Positions 37,518 through 47,204 of a stretch of 64,000 bases of DNA are shown piece after piece. Position 1 is the first letter of the stretch. The number at the start of each line of letters is the position of its first letter. Under the pieces are notes generated by a model that was not told where the DNA came from, did no database searches, and saw only the letters and a list, made by a program, of their open reading frames with translations. Location of the stretch: positions 1 through 64,000 of the forward strand of contig CAZNZW010000001.1 in the NCBI GenBank assembly GCA_964577615.1. Direction: 5' to 3'. The DNA comes from QNYZ01 sp964577615 (GTDB lineage Bacteria; Desulfobacterota; Desulfobacteria; Desulfobacterales; QNYZ01). Both the position numbers and the translations under genes were made by a program.

Positions 37518-39413
37518 ATGGGTAAAGCAATAGGAATTGATCTGGGAACAACCAATTCGGTGGCTGCCGTGTGGGAAGGCGACAAGGCAACCGTCATTCC
37601 GAACAGCGAAGGCGCCCGGACGACGCCCTCGGTGGTGGCGTATACCGAAGATGGTCAGCGCTTGGTCGGGCGGATTGCCCAGCGTCAGGCGGTAATGAAT
37701 CCGGAATCAACGGTATATTCGGCCAAACGGTTTATCGGGCGACGGTGGGGGGAAGTGGACGAAGAATCGAAAATTGTGTCCTATCAGGTTGTCAAAGGGG
37801 CCAGCGATGCGCTTCGGTTTGACGTACGGGGCAGACAGATCGCCCCTGAGGAGGTATCGGCCCAGGTGCTGCGTAAACTGGCGGCGGATGCGGCGGCCTA
37901 TCTGGGCGAAAAGGTAACCGAAGTGGTCATTACCGTACCGGCCTATTTTAATGATGCCCAGCGGCAGGCCACCAAGACCGCTGGCGAGATTGCCGGCCTC
38001 AAGGTATTGCGAATCATCAACGAGCCGACCGCCGCGGCCCTGGCATACGGGCTGGAGAAAAAAACCAACGAAACCGTGCTGGTTTTCGATCTGGGCGGCG
38101 GCACGTTTGATGTGTCGATCCTTGATGTGGGTGACGGGGTCTGTGAAGTCCGGTCCACGTCCGGCGACACTCACCTGGGGGGCGACGACTTTGACAAACG
38201 GATTGTCGACTGGGTGGCCGACGAATTCAAAAAATCGAACGGTGTTGATCTGCGCCAGGACCGCCAGGCCCTGCAGCGGTTGTACGAAGCTGCGGAAAAA
38301 GCCAAATGCGAACTTTCCTCGGCAGTTGAAACAGAGATCAGCCTGCCCTTTATCACGGCGGATGCAACCGGTCCGAAACATCTGACCCAGAAAATTACGC
38401 AGGCCACGTTCGAGGATCTGATCCATGATCTGGTTCAGCGCTGTTTGAAACCGATTGAACAGGCCCTGGCCGATGCCAAGCTGACGGCCGGCGATATTGA
38501 CGAATTGATCCTGGTGGGCGGCTCCACCCGTGTCCCCGCGGTGCAGAATCTGGTCAGGAAACTGATCGGGGGCAAAGCGCCCAATATGAGCGTTAATCCC
38601 GATGAAGTCGTGGCCATGGGTGCCGCGATTCAGGCCGCGGTGGTGAAGGGAGAGATGGAAGATGTGGTGCTGCTTGACGTGACGCCGCTGTCTCTGGGTG
38701 TCGAGACCCTCGGCGGGGTAATGACCCGGCTGATCGACCGCAACAGTACCATTCCCTGCCGCCGGGACGAAATTTTTTCCACGGCGGACGATAACCAGAC
38801 GGCGGTGGATATCGTGGTCCTTCAGGGCGAGCGGGAAATGGCTGCAGATAATCGCGTTCTTGGCCGGTTCCGTCTGGAGGGAATTTCGCCGGCGCCGCGT
38901 GGCATGGCTCAGGTAAAGGTTACATTTGATATTGACGCCAACGGGATTCTCAATGTCACGGCCAGGGATGAGGCCACTGGAAAATCACAGACGGTAACCA
39001 TAACCGAATCGACCAACCTGGATAAGGGCGAGGTGGACCGGATGATAAAGGCGGCCGAAGCGCACGCGTCCGGAGACAGGCAGCGGCGTGAAACGATCGA
39101 TGCCCGCAACCAGACGGACAGCCTGGCCTATCAGCTGGAACGGCTGATGAACGATCTGGGAGACAAGGTGCCGGTTCACGAGAAATCCCGCTGCGAGGCC
39201 TTGATTGCCGATGCCCGGTCAGCGGTGAAAAACGAGAATACCGAAAAGCAGCGATACATTGAGATGGCCAGCGATCTGCAGCAGGCGCTGGGCATGGTCG
39301 GCGCGGCGGCAAACGGGCCGTCACCCGGCGCACGCCAAAGTGCCGCTGGTCCAGGGAGTGCGGCCGGCGATGATGACGATATCGTGGACGCCGAGTTTAC
39401 GGCGCATGACTGA
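37518..39413 (+). CDS. dnaK: Molecular chaperone DnaK
   Basis: A 631-aa Hsp70. The ATPase domain starts GIDLGTTNSVAAVWEG and includes VFDLGGGTFDVSILD and ILVGGSTRVPAVQ. The substrate-binding domain and a helical lid follow, ending in the acidic tail DDDDIVDAEF. DnaK refolds proteins with a J-protein and exchange factor. There is no grpE or classical dnaJ beside it; instead it leads a dnaK-cbpA-cbpM-clpB set, so it may be a second, stress-specific DnaK. Confidence 0.96.
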   Translation: MGKAIGIDLGTTNSVAAVWEGDKATVIPNSEGARTTPSVVAYTEDGQRLVGRIAQRQAVMNPESTVYSAKRFIGRRWGEVDEESKIVSYQVVKGASDALRFDVRGRQIAPEEVSAQVLRKLAADAAAYLGEKVTEVVITVPAYFNDAQRQATKTAGEIAGLKVLRIINEPTAAALAYGLEKKTNETVLVFDLGGGTFDVSILDVGDGVCEVRSTSGDTHLGGDDFDKRIVDWVADEFKKSNGVDLRQDRQALQRLYEAAEKAKCELSSAVETEISLPFITADATGPKHLTQKITQATFEDLIHDLVQRCLKPIEQALADAKLTAGDIDELILVGGSTRVPAVQNLVRKLIGGKAPNMSVNPDEVVAMGAAIQAAVVKGEMEDVVLLDVTPLSLGVETLGGVMTRLIDRNSTIPCRRDEIFSTADDNQTAVDIVVLQGEREMAADNRVLGRFRLEGISPAPRGMAQVKVTFDIDANGILNVTARDEATGKSQTVTITESTNLDKGEVDRMIKAAEAHASGDRQRRETIDARNQTDSLAYQLERLMNDLGDKVPVHEKSRCEALIADARSAVKNENTEKQRYIEMASDLQQALGMVGAAANGPSPGARQSAAGPGSAAGDDDDIVDAEFTAHD

Positions 39414-39601
39414 AAGGACCCGGCGTATGCGCCTGAACGGGGAGGCAGCGCCCGTCCCCGCCGGCTGCCGGATAATTGATTGAAATGCAGCGGCATCCGG
39501 CGGGCGGACCGGTATTTTATATAACCCCTTTTATGTGGTAACGCTTAAGATGCCGTATGGCGGAGAGAGTAACGCCGCCAGGCGGCACTGCAAAGGAAAT
39601 T

Positions 39602-40576
39602 ATGGCCGTTCAATTTAAAGATTATTATAAAATTCTCGGGGTCTCCCGTGATGCATCCCGGACGGAAATTCAGCGGGCCTACCGGAAACTGGCACGCAAG
39701 TGTCATCCCGATCTGAATAAAGAAGCGGGTGCGGAAGACCGGTTCAAGGAGATCAACGAGGCCTATGAGGTTCTCAAGGACCCGGAGAAGCGGAAAAAGT
39801 ATGACCAGGTTGGCAGCGGCTGGCAGCCGGGTGATCATTTCAGGCCGCCACCCGGGGCGGGCGGTCCTTCCGGCTTTGCTTCGGGCAACCCGGGGCAGGC
39901 GGAGACCTTTTTCTGGGAATCGAGCGGCGGGGATTACAGTGATTTTTTCGAAGCATTGTTCGGCGGGCGGATGCGCCAGCCGCAGTCGGCCGGCGGTGGA
40001 CAGACCTTTTCCATAAACCGTCGGGGCAGCGATCACGAAGCCGTATTGCGGATTCCCCTGGAAGAGGCCGTCCGTGGCGGCGTTAAGAGCATCACGCTCC
40101 AGACGATGGCGACGGCGGCTGATGGCACGCCTTCGGCCCGCGAAAAACGTTACGATGTCAAAATTCCGCCGGGCGTTCTGCCGGGGCAGAAAATCCGGCT
40201 GGCGGGGCAGGGCGGCCAGGGAATGGGTGATGGCGGCCGGGGGGATCTCCTGCTCAAGGTTGAGATCGATCCCCACCCCCGTTTTCGGCTTGAAGGCCGG
40301 GATTTATATACCGATATTGCGATTACGCCCTGGGAGGCGGCCCTGGGGGCCGAGATCGAAATCGATACCCCGACGGAACCGGTCACTTTAAAAATTCCGG
40401 CCGGTATCCAGAGCGGTCAGAAACTGCGGCTGCGGGCCAGGGGAATGCCCGGCACCAGGGGAACGGCCGGTGACCTGTATTGTGTCATCCAGATAAAAGT
40501 GCCCAAAAAGATGTCCGAAAAGGAACGTGCCCTGTTTGAAGAGATGAAGAAGGTATCGACGTTTAATCCACGATAA
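39602..40576 (+). CDS. cbpA: DnaJ-type co-chaperone CbpA
   Basis: A 324-aa type II J-protein. The J domain (about 5-70) carries the HPD motif in KCHPDLNKEAG. A Gly/Phe-rich linker follows, then two C-terminal beta domains, with no zinc-finger Cys repeats. This matches CbpA, which stimulates DnaK. ATG 39602 has AAGGAA upstream; a longer frame from 39557 is less likely. It precedes a CbpM-like gene, its usual modulator. Confidence 0.92.
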   Translation: MAVQFKDYYKILGVSRDASRTEIQRAYRKLARKCHPDLNKEAGAEDRFKEINEAYEVLKDPEKRKKYDQVGSGWQPGDHFRPPPGAGGPSGFASGNPGQAETFFWESSGGDYSDFFEALFGGRMRQPQSAGGGQTFSINRRGSDHEAVLRIPLEEAVRGGVKSITLQTMATAADGTPSAREKRYDVKIPPGVLPGQKIRLAGQGGQGMGDGGRGDLLLKVEIDPHPRFRLEGRDLYTDIAITPWEAALGAEIEIDTPTEPVTLKIPAGIQSGQKLRLRARGMPGTRGTAGDLYCVIQIKVPKKMSEKERALFEEMKKVSTFNPR

Positions 40577-40629
40577 ATCATTTTGGAAGGGTCGACAAAA
40601 CCCGTACAGCATGATGATACAGGAGTAAA

Positions 40630-40977
40630 ATGACGGATATGAAACCCCACGCCAACCTTCCCGTTCTGGTCAACTGCACCGGATCCGGGTATCCTTACCT
40701 GAGAATCCGTGAAGTCGCCGTTCACTGCCGGATCCATCCGGATCTGGTCGACCGGTTTGTATCTCTCGGGCTTATTGATCCGGTCAACAGCGGCGGCCGG
40801 GAGGAATCCTGGCTGTTTCAGCGGGAAGTGATTCCCCTGGTTCAGAAAATTATTCGCCTGCGGAACGAACTGGGCATCAACTACTCGGGGATCGGGGTTG
40901 TGCTGGATCTGCTTGATCGGATCCATGCGCTTGAAGCGCGGATCCGCGAAATGGAGCGCCGGTGTCATGATATCTGA
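40630..40977 (+). CDS. cbpM: Chaperone modulator CbpM-like protein (MerR-type fold)
   Basis: A 115-aa protein with a MerR-like helix-turn-helix (YLRIREVAVHCRIHPDLVDRFVSLGLIDPV) and a C-terminal coiled coil. It resembles CbpM, which binds the J domain of CbpA and blocks its action; HspR-like DNA binding is the main alternative. AGGAG precedes the ATG. Position between cbpA and clpB supports the call. Confidence 0.8.
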   Translation: MTDMKPHANLPVLVNCTGSGYPYLRIREVAVHCRIHPDLVDRFVSLGLIDPVNSGGREESWLFQREVIPLVQKIIRLRNELGINYSGIGVVLDLLDRIHALEARIREMERRCHDI

Positions 40978-41017
40978 ACAATATATAAATCAATTAATCT
41001 GACGGAGGAGAATCCGA

Positions 41018-43633
41018 ATGAATATGAATAATTTTACCGTTAAATGCCAGCAGGCCCTCCAGGCCGCCCAGGCCAAGGCCCTTGACTTCAACCATCAGGA
41101 AGTTGACGGGGTGCATCTGCTGCTGGCGCTCATGGAGCAGCCGGACGGGCTGGCCCCGCGTCTGCTGCAGCGGATGGAGGCGCCGGTGGATGCCGTTGTG
41201 GCCCAGCTCACCCAGGCGCTGGAGAAAAAACCCCGTATCAGCGGGCCGGGAACCGAACCGGGAAAAGTATACATCACCCAGCAGCTGAACCGGCTGCTCA
41301 GCCAGGCACAGAAAGAGGCCAAAAATCTCAAAGACGAATATGTGTCGGTTGAGCACATCCTGCTGGCCTTTATCGATGAAGGCGATCAGACGCCGGCCGG
41401 GCGGATTTTACGGCAGTTCAATGTGACCCGGGACCTGCTGCTCGAAACCCTGACGGCGATCCGGGGCCATCAACGGGTTACCAGCGCCGATCCGGAAGGC
41501 ACGTATGAGGCCCTGAAGAAATACGGCCGTGATCTGGTGGAGGAAGCGCGTTCCGGCCGGCTTGACCCGGTCGTCGGGCGGGACAGCGAAATCCGGCGGA
41601 TTGTTCGTATTCTTTCGCGCAAAACGAAGAACAACCCGGTCCTGATCGGCGATCCCGGCGTGGGGAAAACCGCCATCGTGGAAGGGCTGGCCCATCGGAT
41701 CGTCCGCCAGGACGTGCCCGAGGGGTTGAAAGACAAAACCATCTTTTCCCTGGATATCGGTGCGCTGGTGGCCGGCGCCAAGTACCGGGGTGAATTTGAA
41801 GAGCGCCTCAAGGCGGTCCTCCAGGAAATCCGGGAGTCCGACGGGCAGATTCTGCTTTTTATCGACGAGCTGCACACCATCGTCGGGGCCGGAAAATCCG
41901 AGGGTGCCATGGATGCCGGAAATATGCTCAAGCCGATGCTGGCCCGGGGCGAACTGCACTGCATCGGCGCCACCACTTTGGATGAATACCGCCAGTATAT
42001 TGAAAAAGACAAGGCCCTGGAACGGCGGTTTCAGCCGGTGGTTGTTTCCGAACCATCGGTGGAAGATACCATCTCGATTCTGCGCGGACTGAAGGAGCGG
42101 TATGAAGTTCATCATGGCGTCAAGATTCAGGATGGCGCCCTGGTGACCGCTGCCATGCTGTCGAACCGGTATATCACCGACCGCTTTCTGCCCGACAAGG
42201 CCATCGATCTGATCGACGAGGCCTGTGCCATGATCCGGACGGAAATCGATTCCATGCCCACGGACCTGGACGAAGTCTCCCGCCGGATCATGCAGCTTGA
42301 AATCGAAGAGGCGGCCCTGAAGAAAGAACGGGACCGGTCCAGCAAGGATCGGCTGAAAGCCATCCAGAAGGAGCTGGCCGAGCTGCGTTCCGAAGGCGAC
42401 GCCAAACGGGCCCAGTGGGAGTCGGAAAAACTGGCCATTAAAAAAGTCCAGGTCATCCGGGAGGAGCTTGAGACTGTCCGACATGAGATTGAGGTGGCCG
42501 AGCGCGATTACGATCTGAATCGCGCCGCGGAATTGCGGCATGGCAAACTGCCTGATCTTGAGCGGCGCCTGGCGGCGGAAGAGGAAATGCTGGCGAAAAA
42601 ACAGGTGGGTGAGCGGCTGCTCCGTGAAGAAGTCACCGAAGATGAAATCGCCGAAATCATTTCCCGCTGGACCGGCGTTCCGGTGACGCGCTTGATGGAA
42701 GGCGAGCGCCAGAAAATTCTGCGTCTCGACGAAGTGCTTCACGAACGGGTCATCGGCCAGGACGAGGCCGTCCAGCTGGTTGCCGACGCCGTTATCCGTG
42801 CCCGATCCGGCATCAAGGACCCGCGGCGTCCCATCGGCACCTTCCTCTTCCTGGGACCCACCGGTGTCGGTAAAACCGAACTGGCCAAAACGCTTGCCGA
42901 GGCACTCTTTGACAGTGAAGACAATATTGTCCGCATCGACATGAGCGAATACATGGAAAAACACACCGTTTCACGATTGATCGGCGCACCTCCCGGGTAT
43001 GTGGGGTTTGAGGAAGGCGGTCAGCTGACCGAAGCGGTGCGGCGCAAGCCCTATGCCGTGATCCTCTTTGACGAGATCGAAAAAGCGCACCACGATGTCT
43101 TCAATGTCCTGTTGCAGATATTTGACGATGGCCGGCTGACCGACGGCCAGGGACGGACCATCGATTTCAAGAATACCGTCATTATTCTGACGAGTAATAT
43201 CGGATCCCAGCGTCTTCTCGAAGGGATCGATAAAGACGGGCAGTTGAGCGAGGCGGTGAAAAAACAGGTCATGAACGAGCTGCGGCAGCATTTTCGACCG
43301 GAATTTCTCAACCGGGTGGATGATATTGTTCTGTTCAAACCGCTGACGCTGGCAGAGGTCGAGCAGATTGTGACGCTCCTCATCGGGGATCTGGCCCGGC
43401 GCCTGAAGGAACGTCAGATCCACATCGAGATCAGCGACGCGGCCCGGCATTACATTGCCGAAACCGGATACGATCCGGTTTACGGGGCGCGCCCGCTGCG
43501 CCGGTATATCCAGCGGGAACTGGAAACCCGGATCGGCCGGGCCCTGATCGCCGGTGATGTGCGGGACGGCGCCACCCTGTCCGTGGACCTGACGGACGGA
43601 AGACTGGATGTCCGGTACGATACCGGCGATTAA
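41018..43633 (+). CDS. clpB: ATP-dependent disaggregase ClpB
   Basis: An 871-aa Hsp100 protein with an N-terminal Clp repeat domain, two AAA+ modules (Walker A GDPGVGKT and GPTGVGKT), and a long coiled-coil middle domain at about 410-530 that marks it as ClpB rather than ClpA. It solubilises aggregates with DnaK. GGAGGAG precedes the ATG. It completes the dnaK-cbpA-cbpM-clpB set. Confidence 0.96.
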   Translation: MNMNNFTVKCQQALQAAQAKALDFNHQEVDGVHLLLALMEQPDGLAPRLLQRMEAPVDAVVAQLTQALEKKPRISGPGTEPGKVYITQQLNRLLSQAQKEAKNLKDEYVSVEHILLAFIDEGDQTPAGRILRQFNVTRDLLLETLTAIRGHQRVTSADPEGTYEALKKYGRDLVEEARSGRLDPVVGRDSEIRRIVRILSRKTKNNPVLIGDPGVGKTAIVEGLAHRIVRQDVPEGLKDKTIFSLDIGALVAGAKYRGEFEERLKAVLQEIRESDGQILLFIDELHTIVGAGKSEGAMDAGNMLKPMLARGELHCIGATTLDEYRQYIEKDKALERRFQPVVVSEPSVEDTISILRGLKERYEVHHGVKIQDGALVTAAMLSNRYITDRFLPDKAIDLIDEACAMIRTEIDSMPTDLDEVSRRIMQLEIEEAALKKERDRSSKDRLKAIQKELAELRSEGDAKRAQWESEKLAIKKVQVIREELETVRHEIEVAERDYDLNRAAELRHGKLPDLERRLAAEEEMLAKKQVGERLLREEVTEDEIAEIISRWTGVPVTRLMEGERQKILRLDEVLHERVIGQDEAVQLVADAVIRARSGIKDPRRPIGTFLFLGPTGVGKTELAKTLAEALFDSEDNIVRIDMSEYMEKHTVSRLIGAPPGYVGFEEGGQLTEAVRRKPYAVILFDEIEKAHHDVFNVLLQIFDDGRLTDGQGRTIDFKNTVIILTSNIGSQRLLEGIDKDGQLSEAVKKQVMNELRQHFRPEFLNRVDDIVLFKPLTLAEVEQIVTLLIGDLARRLKERQIHIEISDAARHYIAETGYDPVYGARPLRRYIQRELETRIGRALIAGDVRDGATLSVDLTDGRLDVRYDTGD

Positions 43634-43769
43634 CCGGCGCCACTGTTATTGTGCCAGTCATCTTCCCGCGCCCGATCCCGGTGGAAATCGTCTGCCTGGA
43701 TCGGACGGCGGGATGGAAATGGCGATATATTGAATCTTTATCCTGGACTGACGGAAGGAACGTGACATC

Positions 43770-44204
43770 ATGAATCAGACCCTGCACCTCGTTTGCCCGC
43801 ATTGTGACGCGGTCAACCGGATTCCTGCGGCCCGCCTGGCGGAAAAGCCCAATTGCGGCAAATGTCATCAGGCGCTTTTTGGCGCGCATCCCGTTGAATT
43901 GACGGCGGCGCGGTTCCATAAATTCATTTCCCGCAGCGATATTCCCGTGCTGGTGGATTTCTGGGCGCCCTGGTGCGGGCCGTGCAAGATGATGGCGCCT
44001 CAGTTTGTCGAAGCCGCCCGGCAGCTTGAACCGCAAGTGCGCCTGGCCAAGGTCGATACCGAGGCAGTGCCCGATCTTGGCGCCCGTTTCGGCATTCAGA
44101 GCATCCCGACGATGGTGCTGTTCCGGGGCGGCCGGGAAGTGGCACGCCAGTCGGGCGCCATGGGCAGCGCGCAGATTGTCAATTGGGTCCGGTCCCACGC
44201 CTGA
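43770..44204 (+). CDS. trxC: Thioredoxin TrxC (thioredoxin 2)
   Basis: A 144-aa thioredoxin with an N-terminal zinc-binding module, CPHC (9-12) and CGKC (29-32), and the active site WCGPC (Cys69, Cys72). This architecture is TrxC, a cytoplasmic disulfide reductase induced by oxidative stress in other bacteria. GGAAGGAA precedes the ATG. It follows clpB by 136 bp and may belong to the same stress response. Confidence 0.94.
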   Translation: MNQTLHLVCPHCDAVNRIPAARLAEKPNCGKCHQALFGAHPVELTAARFHKFISRSDIPVLVDFWAPWCGPCKMMAPQFVEAARQLEPQVRLAKVDTEAVPDLGARFGIQSIPTMVLFRGGREVARQSGAMGSAQIVNWVRSHA

Positions 44205-44344
44205 GACGGGGCAGGGGTGACGTAGCAAAACAGCCCGTGGCAGGCATGGCCCTGGTGCAGATCCGGGGTATACATGAGGCTGGATGTGATAATGGAAATG
44301 GGCGCCATGTGTGTCGGCGGACAGTGACTGTCTGGCGGGTATCG

Positions 44345-45712
44345 TTACGATTCGACGCCCATGCCGAACCGTTTCATCTTCCGCCAGAGCGACACCCGGT
44401 CAATGCCCATGATTTTTGCGGCCCGGGTTTTGTTGCCCTCGCATTTTTTCAATACCCATTCGATGTAGTTTTTTTCCATCTCTTCCAATGTCGGTGCTTC
44501 TGAATCCGGGCGGCGATAGGTCTCGATGGAAAAAGTACTGATGTATTCGGGCAGGTGATCAACCTGTATTTCCGATCCATCGCAGAGCGCGACGGCCCGT
44601 TCAATGATATTTTCCAGTTCTCTGATATTGCCGGGCCAGCCGTAGCGGCAGAGCATATCCATCGATTCCGGCGAAATATTTTCAATCTTCTTGTTCATGG
44701 CCCGGCTTTTCCGGGACAGGAAATAATGGGTCAGCAGTGGAATGTCGCCGGGCCGCTCGGCCAGAGAAGGCAGCTTGATGGTAATCACGTTGAGCCGGTA
44801 AAACAGATCCTGGCGAAAATTTCCCTGTTCCACATCCTTCTTGAGGTTGCGATGGGTGGCCGAGATAAACCGTACATCCACCGGTATCGGCTGCTCCGCG
44901 CCGACCTGCAGTACTTCCTTTTCCTGAATAACGCGCAGTAGTTTCACCTGCATGCTCGTTGGCATGTCTCCGATTTCATCGAGAAACACAGTGCCGCCAT
45001 CGGCCACTTTGATCAGGCCGGCTTTTGCTTTGGTGGCGCCGGTAAAGGCATCCTTTTCATGGCCGAACAATTCGTTGGCCATCAACTCCTCGGTGAACGA
45101 CCCGCAGTTGAAGGTAACGATTTTTTTCTCCCTGCGCCGGCTGAGCCGGTGGATGGCCCGGGCGACGAGTTCCTTGCCGGTACCGCTTTCTCCGAGGATC
45201 AGGACGTTGATATCAGCCGGCGCAATCTGGTGAATGGTTTTCTGGATTTCCTTCATCGGTTTGCTCTGGCCGATGATATCTGAAATTTTCAGCTGTTTTT
45301 CAAGTATGCTTTTGAGTTTAGTGTTTTCAAGGCGCAGCTTTCGTTTTAAAAGTGCTTCTTTGGTTACCTGACGAACGTCTCCGATTTTATATGGCTTGGC
45401 AATATAGTAATATGCCCCCTCGTGCATGGCCTGGACCGACGTTTCAATCGTTGCGTATCCGGTGATGATGATGACTTCCGTGTAAGGTTGAAGCGCCTTG
45501 GTCTTCCGCAAAACCTGAATGCCATCTACTTTCTCCATTTTCAAGTCAGTGATGACTAGGTCAAAAACTCTTGAATGGAGCAGTTTTATTGCTCTGGCGC
45601 CATTGTTTACCGAGATGACATCGTAGCCGGTTTTTTTCAGGATGTGGCTCAGGTTCTTGCGTGCGATTTCCTCATCTTCAACAACGAGAATGAGCGAGCT
45701 GTTTTTTTCCAC
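44345..45712 (-). CDS. Sigma-54-dependent response regulator (NtrC family)
   Basis: A 455-aa activator. The receiver domain has phospho-acceptor Asp56 and KP at 106-107. The AAA+ domain has Walker A GESGTGKE (174-181), a GAFTGA-type loop reading DAFTGA (221-226) and Walker B TVFLDEIGD. The C-terminal Fis-type helix-turn-helix is GNKTRAAKIMGIDRVSLWRKMKRFGM. The GTG start has AAAGGA upstream and lies 12 bp after the kinase stop, so the two are coupled. Likely targets are the sigma-54 promoters of this cluster. Confidence 0.93.
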   Translation of the reverse strand: MEKNSSLILVVEDEEIARKNLSHILKKTGYDVISVNNGARAIKLLHSRVFDLVITDLKMEKVDGIQVLRKTKALQPYTEVIIITGYATIETSVQAMHEGAYYYIAKPYKIGDVRQVTKEALLKRKLRLENTKLKSILEKQLKISDIIGQSKPMKEIQKTIHQIAPADINVLILGESGTGKELVARAIHRLSRRREKKIVTFNCGSFTEELMANELFGHEKDAFTGATKAKAGLIKVADGGTVFLDEIGDMPTSMQVKLLRVIQEKEVLQVGAEQPIPVDVRFISATHRNLKKDVEQGNFRQDLFYRLNVITIKLPSLAERPGDIPLLTHYFLSRKSRAMNKKIENISPESMDMLCRYGWPGNIRELENIIERAVALCDGSEIQVDHLPEYISTFSIETYRRPDSEAPTLEEMEKNYIEWVLKKCEGNKTRAAKIMGIDRVSLWRKMKRFGMGVES

Positions 45713-45724
45713 GATTATCCTTTC

Positions 45725-47152
45725 CTATGAATCCCGTTGCCCGGACGGGTGAAAAGGCAGAAAACAGGTGAAGGTCGTTCCTTCCCCAATCCGGCTTGAA
45801 ACCGATATGTGGCCCTTGTGCTGCTTGATGATTCCATAAACAATAGACAGCCCCAGACCGGACCCCTTACCGGGATCTTTTGTGGTAAAGAACGGATCAA
45901 AAACTTTTGCAATGATATTTTCCGCGATTCCCCGGCCGGTATCTGTTACCTGAAAAGAAAACCCGTTTTTCGCATATTCATTCTTCGCGATGATGGTTAT
46001 CTGTCCGCCATTTTCCATGGCATGCACTGCATTGACAATCAGGTTGGTCAATACGCGTTCAATTCGTTCCACGCCAAGGCTGGCCTGTATGTTGTCCGGC
46101 ACATTGAGATTGATATGGATGTTGTCCGGCAGCTGAGACTGTACCTGCCGGATAGCATTGGCGGCCAGATTCTTGAAGTTCACCTTTTCAAGGGATAATC
46201 TCGTTTCTCTGGAAAATTCGAGAAGTGAGCGGACAATTTCCTTCCCTCTTTCCACCTGCAGCTCGGCCCCTGCCAGCAGCTCTTTTTGGAATTCTAAATT
46301 ATTTTCCTCGATTTCTTCAATGAGAATCTGAATCGATGTAGAAATATTATTGAGCGGATTGTTCAGCTCATGGGCGACACCTGAAGTAAATTTTCCCAGC
46401 GACGCCATTTTCTGCGCCCGTGCCAGCTGTCTGCTCCTTTTCCGCAATTCGCTGATCATGTTGTTCAGACTGGTCACCAGAGATTCAAATTCATCTCCGG
46501 TTTTGATCTCCGGGATATTTTTGAAATCGCCTTTGGCAATCTTGGCAATGGCATCTTCGATGGTTTTCAATGGGCGATCAACACTGAAAATTAAAAACAA
46601 TGCAATCAAGACAGAAAGAAGGAAGACCGGGATCAGGGCGACCAGGTGGATTGTTTTTGATTTTCCAATCAGATCCTGGACAAATCGGCTTTCCTTTTCG
46701 ACAACATTTTCTAATTCGCTGGTGAGGGACCTTCCCTGTTCCCGAACTTTTTCTATCGTTTTCGGCGAAATACCGGCAAAGCCGTTTGTTTGTAATTTTA
46801 AAATGCTTTTAAGCGATTCCCTGTATGTCACCAGTTCTGAAACCGTCTGGCCGTTATTGCCGGGCAGCGCGGGCGTGGTCTTGTTTTTAATGATGTCGTG
46901 GAGCAGGCGCTCGGCCTGGTTGATATAGCCGAGGGATTCTGAAATATTTTTTTCGTCGTAGGATAAAAAAAAGTTTTTCTCATATCGACGGGCTTCAAGG
47001 ATCGTATTTAAGAGGTCATATTTTTTTTCAATGACCTGGATTTTCTGGTTGAGAATATTCTGACTGCGATAGCTTAATGCCCATATCAGAGCGCTGAGGC
47101 TGATAAAAAGACCAAAAGCGAGAAAAATTTTTCCTCTGATGCTTATTTTCAT
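45725..47152 (-). CDS. Sensor histidine kinase with HAMP domain
   Basis: A 475-aa membrane kinase. TM1 (about 9-27) is followed by a helical periplasmic region (30-168), TM2 (169-190), HAMP (191-245), a HisKA domain with His261 in SGVAHELNNPLN, and a HATPase domain with DTGRGIAENIIAKVFDPFFTTK and GSGLGLSIVYGIIKQHKG. It should phosphorylate the sigma-54 activator encoded directly downstream. The sensing region shows no named ligand domain. It lies 52 bp after the DASS permease gene in the same operon, so it may sense transport or its substrate. Confidence 0.93.
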   Translation of the reverse strand: MKISIRGKIFLAFGLFISLSALIWALSYRSQNILNQKIQVIEKKYDLLNTILEARRYEKNFFLSYDEKNISESLGYINQAERLLHDIIKNKTTPALPGNNGQTVSELVTYRESLKSILKLQTNGFAGISPKTIEKVREQGRSLTSELENVVEKESRFVQDLIGKSKTIHLVALIPVFLLSVLIALFLIFSVDRPLKTIEDAIAKIAKGDFKNIPEIKTGDEFESLVTSLNNMISELRKRSRQLARAQKMASLGKFTSGVAHELNNPLNNISTSIQILIEEIEENNLEFQKELLAGAELQVERGKEIVRSLLEFSRETRLSLEKVNFKNLAANAIRQVQSQLPDNIHINLNVPDNIQASLGVERIERVLTNLIVNAVHAMENGGQITIIAKNEYAKNGFSFQVTDTGRGIAENIIAKVFDPFFTTKDPGKGSGLGLSIVYGIIKQHKGHISVSSRIGEGTTFTCFLPFHPSGQRDS

Positions 47153-47204
47153 TAGATAAACAGCCGACCTGTTTTATGGTAATATGAGGGGGAAGCACTC
47201 AGCG